A stretch of 64,000 nucleotides of DNA from Ridgeia piscesae (lineage: Eukaryota; Annelida; Polychaeta; Sabellida; Siboglinidae). Shown here in pieces: positions 25,301-38,600 of the stretch. Numbering within the stretch: position 1 is the stretch's first letter; every line of letters starts with the position of its first letter. A program made the translations under genes and the position numbers. Location of the stretch: NCBI GenBank assembly GCA_025642075.2, contig JAODUO010000481.1:332001-396000 (forward strand). Direction: 5' to 3'. The notes under the pieces are model-generated. The model saw nothing but the letters and a program-made list of their open reading frames with translations. It was not told where the DNA came from and searched no databases.

Positions 25301-28300
25301 TTGTTTAGTTTTACATATTAACCACACAAATGGAGATGTTCTCTTATTACCATGTTGTTTAGTTTTACATATTAACCACACAAATGGAGATGTTCTCTTA
25401 TTACCATGTTGTTTAGTTTTACATATTAACCACACAAATGGAGATGTTCTCTTATTACCATGTTGTTTAGTTTTACATATTAACCACACAAATGGAGATG
25501 TTCTCTTATTACCATGTTGTTTAGTTTTACATATTAACCACACAAATGGAGATGTTCTCTTATTACCATGTTGTTTAGTTTTACATATTAACCACACAAA
25601 TGGAGATGTTCTCTTATTACCATGTTGTTTAGTTTTACATATTAACCACACAAATGGAGATGTTCTCTTATTACCATGTTGTTTAGTTTTACATATTAAC
25701 CACACAAATGGAGATGTTCTCTTATTACCATGTTGTTTAGTTTTACATATTAACCACACAAATGGAGATGTTCTCTTCTCAGTTTTATTACGTTACAAGT
25801 ATTGCAAGATTAACAAATCACACAATTTTGATTGTAGACCTTAGACAAATTACAATATATACATAATTACAGCTACAATTAAATTATGGAAATAGGATAA
25901 CAATTATATAAATTATCTTCCAACTAGAGTAGCCTTGAACAAAATAACAATAAAAATGTCCACATAATGTTCCACCACTGTCTAAAGTTCACATTGTAAT
26001 CATTATGAAGATATACTACAATTTACAGCACTTATAATAAGACATAACTCAACACAAACCCTTGATATCAAACATAATTTCAAAATGTAGACCTCACCAC
26101 TGGCATTGACAGGTGATTGTTATTTGTAGACACCAGTTTGTCAGTTTACCTCATGACCTGGCGGCTTCACAAAGTACGGCAGTTTCCCACGTTGCCAGTC
26201 GTTCAACACCATCTTGGCCATTGTACTGAGGTCTGCATGACCTCCCTGAAACGAACAGCTTTAGTCTGTAATGATGTTAGACACGATATATGATGACTAC
26301 AAACATGAAGGTGCTAGCAGGAAGCCCATACAGGGCAACCCTGTACACAATGATACTTCACCTTTTGAGAGACGTTGACCTTAATTGTGAAGTGGCTGTA
26401 ATATTGAGATAACTATACAGTGAGGTTTGACTGTAGATAGATATAGCATGAAGAGCAGTGGTCTACCACAATTATTTCAGAATAGAGAACTGTAAGGGAC
26501 TTTGTAAACCTTTGACACAAAAGCAATGTTTGTGAAGTAACAATGTAGATAATACACAGGAAAGTATTCACCATGACAGACATAAATAAATAAAATCAGA
26601 CCACATTTATGTTGAGAGTTGTTATGAATCAGTCCCAGTCTGTGTCGAGTACACTACCTTGAGCAGTTTGCCGCTGCGGTGGGCGAGCTGCTCCAGGAAG
26701 TCTTCTGGGTCGGTCCATGACGAGATGTGATATGTCTTCTCTATGTAGTCCTTGCGCACACGCTCCAGCACCGCCCCGATGTAGTCCTCTGGCGCCCGCA
26801 CGTTCTCCACTCGCACCTGGGCAGAGGTGACACATGACACAGAGAGAGGTGGCATGTGACAGAAAGAGGTGATATGTGACAGAGAGAAACAGAGAGGTGA
26901 CATGTGACACGGAGAGAAAGATGACTCTCAAGTGGTGTAAGAAAGTAAGTTCTTATATAACGGGACGATCTCGACTGCTCAAAAGATTTTACCTGTCACC
27001 CCCCCAACAGACCCGCCCAAATGAACACCATGGCAACTGATAGTGAAGTATTCAGCCATGCTGCAATTACTGCAACGTGGAGGGAACAAACTTGCTCCTG
27101 GTTTAAAAATAAATTATACAGATTAATAATAATAAAAAAATTATGTGGAGTTTCACATATGAGGTACTTATCTATTACAATATAATATTTTGTTATTACT
27201 GACATGACATAAATATACCTATGTGACCGTCTGAAACACAGATACACGTATTGCACAATACTGCTAATACATGATTACTATAACTATACAAACATGCAGA
27301 TTATGTATGTATTTTGTTAATTAAAAAGCTGAATGCAGAAAGTTGTGTTTACTTACAACACCTTTGAGCACAATCTCTGTCTGTGACTCGCCAGTGGGAT
27401 ACACAACCCCAGGGCAGTCAATGAGGAAGATCCGCTTCATCAGGGTCACATACTGCCACACCTGGGGTAAATAGGCTACAGGGTCACATACTGCCACACC
27501 TGGGGTAAATAGGCTACAGGGTCACATACTGCCACACCTGGGGTAAATACCGTACAGGGTCACATACTGCCACACCTGGGGTAAATAGGCTACAGGGTCA
27601 CATACTGCCACACCTGGGGTAAATACCGTACAGGGTCACATACTGCCACACCTGGGGTAAATAGGCTACAGGGTCACATACTGCCACACCTGGGGTAAAT
27701 ACCGTACAGGGTCACATACTGCCACACCTGGGGTAAATAGGCTACAGGTCACATACTGCCACACCTGGGGTAAATACCGTACAGGGTCACATACTGCCAC
27801 ACCTGGGGTAAATAGGCTACAGGGTCACATACTGCCACACCTGGGGTAAATAGGCTACAGGGTCACATACTGCCACACCTGGGGTAAATAGGCTACAGGG
27901 TCACATACTGCCACACCTGGGGTAAATACCGTACAGGGTCACATACTGCCACACCTGGGGTAAATAGGATACAGGGTCACATACTGCCACACCTGGGGTA
28001 AATACCGTACAGGGTCACATACTGCCACACCTGGGGTAAATAGGGTACAGGGTCACATACTGCCACACCTGGGGTAAATAGGCTACAGGGTCACATACTG
28101 CCACACCTGGGGTAAATAGGTACAGGGTCACATACTGCCACACCTGGGGTAAATAGGCTACAGGGTCACATACTGCCACACCTGGGGTAAATAGGGTACA
28201 GGGTCACATACTGCCACACCTGGGGTAAATAGGATACAGGGTCACATATTGCCACACCTGGGGTAAATAGGCTACAGGGTCACATACTGCCACACCTGGG

Positions 28301-31300
28301 GTAAATAGGCTACAGGGTCACATACTGCCACACCTGGGGTAAATAGGGTACAGGGTCACATACTGCCACACCTGGGGTAAATAGGCTACAGGGTCACATA
28401 CTGCCACACCTGGGGTAAATAGGGTACAGGGTCACATACTGCCACACCTGGGGTAAATAGGGTACATGGTCACATACTGCCACACCTGGGGTAAATAGGC
28501 TACAGGGTCACATACTGCCACACCTGGGGTAAATAGGTACAGGGTCACATACTGCCACACCTGGGGTAAATAGGCTACAGGGTCACATACTGCCACACCT
28601 GGGGTAAATAGGCTACAGGGTCACATACTGCCACACCTGGGGTAAATAGGTACAGGTCACATACTGCCACACCTGGGGTAAATAGGGTACATGGTCACAT
28701 ACTGCCACACCTGGGGTAAATACGTACATGGTCACATACTGCCACACCTGGGGTAAATAGGCTACAGGGTCACATACTGCCACACCTGGGGTAAATAGGT
28801 ACATGGTCACATACTGCCACACCTGGGGTAAATAGGGTACATGGTCACATACTGCCACACCTGGGGTAAATAGGATACAGGGTCACATACTGCCACACCT
28901 GGGGTAAATAGGGTACATGGTCACATACTGCCACACCTGGGGTAAATAGGATACAGGGTCACATACTGCCACACCTGGGGTAAATAGGGTACATGGTCAC
29001 ATACTGCCACACCTGGGGTAAATAGGGTACATGGTCACATACTGCCACACCTGGGGTAAATAGGGTACATGGTCACATACTGCCACACCTGGGGTAAATA
29101 GGGTACATGGTCACATACTACCACACCTGGGGTAAATAGGGTACATGGTCACATACTGCCACACCTGGGGTAAATAGGGTACAGGGTCACATACTGCCAC
29201 CCCTGGGGTAAATAGGGTACATGGTCACATACTGCCACCCCTGGGGTAAATAGGGTACATGGTCACATACTGCCACCCCTGGGGTAAATAGGGTACATGG
29301 TCACATACTGCCACACCTGGGGTAAATAGGGTACATGGTCACATACTGCCACACCTGGGGTAAATAGGGTACATGGTCACATACTGCCACACCTGGGGTA
29401 AATAGGGTACATGGTCACATACTGCCACACCTGGGGTAAATAGGGTACATGGTCACATACTGCCACCCTGGGGTAAATAGGGTACATGGTCACATACTGC
29501 CACACCTGGGGTAAATAGGGTACATGGTCACATACTGCCACACCTGGGGTAAATAGGGTACATGGTCACATACTGCCACACCTGGGGTAAATAGGGTACA
29601 TGGTCACATACTGCCACACCTGGGGTAAATAGGGTACATGGTCACATACTGCCACACCTGGGGTAAATAGGGTACATGGTCACATACTGCCACACCTGGG
29701 GTAAATAGGGTACATGGTCACATACTGCCACACCTGGGGTAAATAGGGTACATGGTCACATACTGCCACACCTGGGGTAAATAGGGTACATGGTCACATA
29801 CTGCCACACCTGGGGTAAATAGGGTACATGGTCACATACTGCCACACCTGGGGTAAATAGGGTACATGGTCACATACTGCCACACCTGGGCTAAATAGGG
29901 TACATGGTCACATACTGCCACACCTGGGCTAAATAGGGTACATGGTCACATACTGCCACACCTGGGCTAAATAGGGTACATGGTCACATACTGCCACACC
30001 TGGGCTAAATAGGGTACATGGTCACATACTGCCACACCTGGGCTAAATAGGGTACATGGTCACATACTGCCACACCTGGGGTAAATAGGGTACATGGTCA
30101 CATACTGCCACACCTGGGGTAAATAGGGTACATGGTCACATACTGCCACACCTGGGCTAAATAGGGTACATGGTCACATACTGCCACACCTGGGCTAAAT
30201 AGGGTACATGGTCACATACTGCCACACCTGGGGTAAATAGGGTACATGGTCACATACTGCCACACCTGGGCTAAATAGGGTACATGGTCACATACTGCCA
30301 CACCTGGGGTAAATAGGGTACATGGTCACATACTGCCACACCTGGGGTAAATAGGGTACATGGTCACATACTGCCACACCTGGGGTAAATAGGGTACATG
30401 GTCACATACGACCACACCTGGGCTAAATAGGGTACATGGTCACATACTGCCACACCTGGGCTAAATAGGGTACATGGTCACATACTGCCACACCTGGGCT
30501 AAATAGGGTACATGGTCACATACTGCCACACCTGGGCTAAATAGGGTACATGGTCACATACTGCCACACCTGGGCTAAATAGGGTACATGGTCACATACG
30601 ACCACACCTGGGCTAAATAGGGTACATGGTCACATACTGCCACACCTGGGCTAAATAGGGTACATGGTCACATACTGCCACACCTGGGGTAAATAGGGTA
30701 CATGGTCACATACTGCCACACCTGGGGTAAATAGGGTACATGGTCACATACTGCCACACCTGGGGTAAATAGGGTACATGGTCACATACTGCCACACCTG
30801 GGCTAAATAGGGTACATGGTCACATACGGCCACACCTGGGCTAAATAGGGTACATGGTCACATACTGCCACACCTGGGGTAAATAGGGTACATGGTCACA
30901 TACTGCCACACCTGGGGTAAATAGGGTACATGGTCACATACTGCCACACCTGGGCTAAATAGGGTACATGGTCACATACTGCCACACCTGGGGTAAATAG
31001 GGTACATGGTCACATACTGCCACACCTGGGGTAAATACCGTACAGGGTCACATACTGCCACACCTGGGGTAAATAGGCTACAGGGTCACATACTGCCACA
31101 CCTGGGGTAAATACCGTACAGGGTCACATACTGCCACACCTGGGGTAAATAGGACACAGGGTCACATACTGCCACACCTGGGGTAAATACGTACATGGGT
31201 CACATACTGCCACACTGGGGTAAATAGGTACATGGTCACATACTGCCACACCTGGGGTAAATACCGTACAGGGTCACATACTGCCACACCTGGGGTAAAT

Positions 31301-34300
31301 AGGATACAGGGTCACATACTGCCACACCTGGGGTAAATAGGCTACAGGGTCACATACTGCCACACCTGGGGTAAATAGGCTACAGGGTCACATACTGCCA
31401 CACCTGGGGTAAATAGGATACAGGGTCACATACTGCCACACCTGGGGTAAATAGGGTACAGGGTCACATACTGCCACACCTGGGGTAAATAGGCTACAGG
31501 GTCACATACTGCCACACCTGGGGTAAATAGGTACATGGTCACATACTGCCACACCTGGGGTAAATAGGCTACAGGGTCACATACTGCCACACCTGGGGTA
31601 AATAGGATACAGGGTCACATACTGCCACACCTGGGGTAAATAGGGTACATGGTCACATACGCCACACCTGGGCTAAATAGGGTACATGGTCACATACGCC
31701 ACACCTGGGCTAAATAGGGGGTCACATACTGCCACACCTGGGCTAAATAGGGTACATGGTCACATACTGCCACACCTGGGCTAAATAGGGTACATGGTCA
31801 CATACTGCCACACCTGGGGTAAATAGGGTACATGGTCACATACTGCCACACCTGGGCTAAATAGGGTACATGGTCACATACGACCACACCTGGGCTAAAT
31901 AGGGTACATGGTCACATACTGCCACACCTGGGCTAAATAGGGTACATGGTCACATACGGCCACACCTGGGCTAAATAGGGTACATGGTCACATACTGCCA
32001 CACCTGGGCTAAATAGGGTACATGGTCACATACTGCCACACCTGGGCTAAATAGGGTACATGGTCACATACTGCCACACCTGGGCTAAATAGGGTACATG
32101 GTCACATACGGCCACACCTGGGCTAAATAGGGTACATGGTCACATACGGCCACACCTGGGCTAAATAGGGTACATGGTCACATACTGCCACACCTGGGGT
32201 AAATAGGGTACATGGTCACATACTGCCACACCTGGGCTAAATAGGGTACATGGTCACATACTGCCACACCTGGGCTAAATAGGGTACATGGTCACATACT
32301 GCCACACCTGGGCTAAATAGGGTACATGGTCACATACTGCCACACCTGGGGTAAATAGGGTACATGGTCACATACTGCCACACCTGGGCTAAATAGGGTA
32401 CATGGTCACATACTGCCACACCTGGGGTAAATAGGGTACATGGTCACATACTGCCACACCTGGGCTAAATAGGGTACATGGTCACATACTGCCACACCTG
32501 GGCTAAATAGGGTACATGGTCACATACTGCCACACCTGGGCTAAATAGGGTACATGGTCACATACTGCCACACCTGGGGTAAATAGGGTACATGGTCACA
32601 TACTGCCACACCTGGGGTAAATAGGGTACATGGTCACATACTGCCACCTGGGTAAATAGGGTACATGGTCACATACTGCCACACCTGGGCTAAATAGGGT
32701 ACATGGTCACATACTGCCACACCTGGGCTAAATAGGGTACATGGTCACATACTGCCACACCTGGGGTAAATAGGGTACATGGTCACATACTGCCACACCT
32801 GGGCTAAATAGGGTACATGGTCACATACTGCCACACCTGGGGTAAATAGGGTACATGGTCACATACTGCCACACCTGGGGTAAATAGGGTACAGGGTCAC
32901 ATACTGCCATACATGGGGTAAATATGTTACAGGGTCACATACTGCCACACCTGGGGTAAATAGGGTTACATACTGCCATACCTGAGGTAAAATTTAATAG
33001 AGTAACAATATTTGGCCTCAATATATTAATGTAACATTTAATTGAGTTGACTTGACAATGGCAAAGAAAGAAAACTTGCATGTCTGCCATGACCAATCAT
33101 TGCCAACGTTACACAGAGACTTGACCAACCGAGAGACTCATACCTTTGTTTCTCCGGCAATAGGCGCCACTTTGCAGACTTTCTTTGCCCGCAGTGTGTT
33201 GATGATGGAGCTCTTGCCAACATTTGGGTAACCAATGAAACTCACACTGATTTGCTTCTTATCCGAGTCAAGCTGCAATAACACCAGAAAGGGATGATTA
33301 CACCAGGAAAACACTCTTTTAAAACTGCCATCATGGTTAGAGACATGACTGACATATTTATTTAGCTCTACTTTGCATTTTTCTATAGCTCGTGAACATA
33401 ATAAAAAGAAACACTTTTTCTGCAGTTAACTGGAAAGGAGTGTTCCGTATTCGTACCTTGCCGAACTGCCGCAGTAGACTAATGAGTGCTCCCTTGCCAA
33501 ATGAGTTCGTAATACTTGCATGGAAGGCGAGAGTTGGGTATTCAGCAGACAGAATCGATACCCACTTTTGCTGAAAAACACATTTAAATTCACCGAAATA
33601 AAAGTAAAACAACAAGTAATGCAGCAACTCAAGGATTTAGAGGATTAGTAAAATTATCTGTGCCTATTATTAGTTAGTCTATTCCACTACCACATATATC
33701 ATTATCTAACATTTTCATGTGTGTCTGTGTGTGTGTGCGCACGTGCGCGCGCGCGCGCATGCTTGTGTGCACTTTTTAGGTACATATAGGTTTTTCACAA
33801 TAACTAACCAGCTAGAGCGTTACTTTTCAATATTTTCTTACAGATTTAGGTAGGTCTCAGAAATAACAAAACCAAGTACATTTAAAACATTACGATGCTT
33901 TTCTTAAACAAATCAAGCTTGTAAAGAAGCTCACCGTGACCCAGGTGGGGACAAGGTCACACTTGTTGAGGATAAAGAAGAGATGTTTGTGTTGTTTCTC
34001 CTTGCGCAGGTATCGCTCGATGTAGCTGGAGCGTGTTCCCATCGGGTCCCTGGCGTCCAACACCTGAACTACCACGTCCGACGAATCTACCACCTACAGC
34101 CAATGGACAAAATTTGACCGATACTGTCACCTTACAACAGTCAGAATACCATTGCATACACACTCACATATATACAGTGGAACCCCTCATTTAAGACCGC
34201 CCCCCAAATCAGATTGGGGCGGTCTTAAAAGAGGGGTGGTCTCTCGTGAGGGGTTTGCAACATTCAACACTAGGGGGCGCTTACAACGACTAACATCAAC

Positions 34301-35560
34301 ACTAGGGGGCGCTTACAACCACTAAGTAGTAAAATACACAAAATAAAAAGTAGAAAATAAAAAATGAGATAACATTAACAACAACAACATTATTTATTCT
34401 GTTTATTTTATGTGTGACACGTTTCAGTATAAGTTTAATTTCGAATCGTTTTTTTCTAAATAATATCTGATAAAAAGTATCCTCATTTTGAATAGTTTTT
34501 TTAATTATATCTGATAAAAAGTATTCTCATTTAATTTATTTAAAATTTGGTCTGAGAGGCTAAAAAGTGCTGCCACCTCATGGCGTCTGAGTAAACGCAC
34601 CGCAGTCGCCATTTTGTTGTTCTTTCCAGCGCCGCAAAACGATCTTGTACTTTCTGATCTAATCATGAAAACGACCTCTTACAGCCGCTAGACTTCCTCT
34701 CTAATAACTCATATTACATATACATAAGCTAGGTCATAAAATTAAATCATTTAAATTGCTGTGAAGAATAAAATTCATAAATATAAATCGTGCTAAACTA
34801 AAGTCGACACTCGACATCGCCTAGGGGCTGTTAGGCGCAGGCTGTAGATTACCGTGGCGTTACGTCGATATATTATCGCGGTGTCGCTAAATCTGGATTC
34901 CGGTTTTTTCCTAAACTAACCTAAAACTTAGCCTAAGTTTCTCAACTTTAATCATACACAAGTTTCTAAACTTGAGTCATACACAATATGGATATTTAAT
35001 CAAAGAGTTAGCGAAGCCACCGACGGTGACCATGGGCATGTCGGCCATGAATGATGTCTTGCGCGAGTTTGTTTCGTGAATTTGATTTGTTTCAGTAATG
35101 TAAGTGATTTAATTTTATAACATAGTGTGTGTTTATGAATATATAAGATATGTGAGGAAAGTATAGCGGCTGTTAGATGTCGTTTTCATAATTCGGTCAG
35201 AAAGTAAAAGATCGCCAAAATGAATGGTCGTCATCAGGCGATTTATTGTTTTTATGGCATTACGCGCGTCCGTGCGCGTTAGTCATGCGTTTAATGAGAG
35301 TTCATTGCGATATTTAGGTTAACAAATGTGCTGGCCACCTATCGGATGGTCGTTCGTCAGGGGTAAAATTCAAATTGCCATGGTCGTTGGTCACGTCTGC
35401 CGGGTGGTCGTTGGTGAGGGGACGTTTATACAGAGTAGACATTTCGTCAATGAAAAAATGGTCGTAAAAAGCGGGTGGTCGTAAATGAGGGTGGTCGTTC
35501 ATGAGGGGTTCCACTGTATATATATTTATATAATATTATATATTTACATGTGTACCTCGG

Positions 35561-35602
<42 letters not shown>

Positions 35603-38600
35603 ATAATATATGCATGTAATGTATTTGTTCCATTAACAGTTTTCTTCTTCTTAATTTTTTTAAATGCGACATTTTGACAAATGAGGCCATCTTGAGTTAT
35701 AATCTAACTGCACATCATAAATGCAAGTATTAGATTACTTATGTATTGTGTCAAACAAAAAAACTGGTCATTGAAAGATAAGACTACAAGGCATGCATAC
35801 CTGCCCAAATCAAAACATTCATAAGATGTAACATCTGAAGAAAACCAAGCTTTTAAATACCTTGTACAATTCGCCCCAGATGCGTCTTGACTGACCCGCC
35901 CGAAAGACAACCTCTGGTGTTTCTGGTTTGAACCCAAGGTCCTCTGTGACACGGTCCGAGTCCTTCTCTTCATTGTACTTCTGTGACGACTCCCCGGCCT
36001 GCTGAAGGAGACTCTACAACGACAATGTCACGTCATCACCTCCACTCATTGGCAGATTCAGGGCATTGAGGCACATCGGAACTCTGAAACCCTGTTCATG
36101 TCCACAGTGGCGGACAACTTGATGCAAGAAACTACCAATAGTTGGTATTTTGATTGCTGATATGTGCCCCCGATGCCTTTATCCTATCTGTCTCTGTGGA
36201 AGGCAGCTGGGTTGAGAAGATTTTTGAACCCAAACGCCTAATATAGTTAACAATTTGTGTGTGTCAAGCCTCATAATTCCTACATGTATGCATTAGCCAA
36301 CACTGTGAACAGATGTGTAATTGTGTACCCACTTACATCCATTGTGAATACACATATATACCCTACTTACACCAATTGTGAACACACCTATACCCTTCCA
36401 TATACAACCATTGTGAACACACCTATACCCTTCCATTTACATCCATCGTGAACACACCTATACCCTTCCATTTACAATCACTGTGAACACACCTATACCC
36501 TTCCATTTACATCCATTGTGAACACACCTATACCCTTCCATTTACAATCACTGTGAACACACCTATACCCTTCCATTTACATCCATTGTGAACACACCTA
36601 TACCCTTCCATTTACATCCATTGTGAACACACCTATACACTTCCATTTACATCCATTGTGAACACACCTATACCCTTCCATTTACAATCACTGTGAACAC
36701 ACCTATACCCTTCCATTTACATCCATTGCGAACACACCTATACCTTTCCATTTACAATCACTGTGAACACACCTATACCCTTCCATTTACATCCATTGTG
36801 AACACACCTATACCCTTCCATTTACATCCATTGTGAACACACCTATACCCTTCCATTTACATCCATTGTGAACACACCTATACACTTCCATTTACATCCA
36901 TTGTGAACACACCTATACCCTTCCATTTACATCCATCGTGAACACACCTATACCCTTCCATTTACATCCATCGTGAACACACCTATACCCTTCCATTTAC
37001 ATCCATTGAGAAACAAACCTATACCCTAACCTTTACATCCATTGTGAACACACCTATACCCTTCCATTTACATCCATTGTGAACACACCTATACCCTTCC
37101 ATTTACATCCATCGTGAACACACCTATACCCTTCCATTTACATCCATTGTGAACACACCTATACCCTTCCATTTACATCCATCGTGAACACACCTATACC
37201 CTTCCATTTACATCCATCGTGAACACACCTATACCCTTCCATTTACATCCATTGAGAAACAAACCTATACCCTAACCTTTACATCCATTGTGAACACACC
37301 TATACCCTTCCATTCACATCCATTGTGAACACACCTATACCCTTCCATTGACATCCATTGTGAACACACCTATACCCTACCATTTACATCCATTGTGAAC
37401 ACACCTATACCCTTCCATTGACATCCATTGTGAACACACCTATACCCTACCATTTACATCCATTGTGAACACACCTATACCCTTCCATTTACATCCATTG
37501 TGAACACACCTATACCCTTCCATTTACAACCATCGTGAACACACCTATACCCTTCCATTTACATCCATCGTGAACACACCTATACCCTTCCATTTACATC
37601 CATCGTGAACACACCTATACCCTTCCATTTACATCCATCGTGAACACACCTATACCCTTCCATTTACATCCATCGTGAACACACCTATACCCTTCCATTT
37701 ACATCCATCGTGAACACACCTATACCCTTCCATTTACATCCATCGTGAACACACCTATACCCTTCCATTTACATCCATCGTGAACACACCTATACCCTTC
37801 CATTTACATCCATCATGAACACACCTATACCCTTCCATTTACATCCATCATGAACACACCTATACCCTTCCATTTACATCCATCGTGAACACACCTATAC
37901 CTTCCATTTACATCCATCGTGAACACACCTATACCCTTCCATTTACATCCATCGTGAACACACCTATACCCTTCCATTTACATCCATCGTGAACACACCT
38001 ATACCCTTCCATTTACATCCATCGTGAACACACCTATACCCTTCCATTTACATCCATCGTGAACACACCTATATCCTTCCATTTACATCCATTGTGAACA
38101 CACCTATATGCTTCCATTTACATCCATTGTGAACACACCTATACCCTTCCATTTACATCCATTGTGAACACACCTATACCCTTCCATTTACATCCATTGT
38201 GAACACACCTATACACTTCCATTTACATCCATTGTGAACACTTACGTCCATGTCAGCCACTCGTATATTTGGTCGCTTCCTCTGAGCCTTCGGACCAAAT
38301 GTGTTGTCAAAACTTTCTGTGTCAAGAATGTGAACTTTGGCATTCTGCAAACATAGAGGCCACCTTTGTATACACTGTGCAACACATCTGGCAGGTGTGG
38401 CGCATGAGAGTTTATGGCACACAGTCGGTCAAATCATTGTCAATTTTAAGTTTCATTACACATTAAAAACAAATAAAGAATTAAAAGGAATGCAGTGTGG
38501 ATGTGCAACAAACACAGAGGTTTTTGTTAACTTCTGTCGTTCCAGTTGACTAAGCTTGTTGAACCCTTCCTTGATGATTGGTTGATTCATACTTTTGACA

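Noticed and set aside
25178..25759. 193-residue protein with an 18-residue repeat
   Set aside because: Translation of a perfect 54-bp intronic array; the frame is open only because 54 is divisible by three.
1..38243. CRISPR array, because of many regular repeats
   Set aside because: Units are directly tandem without unique spacers, no cas genes are present, and the DNA is eukaryotic with spliced genes.
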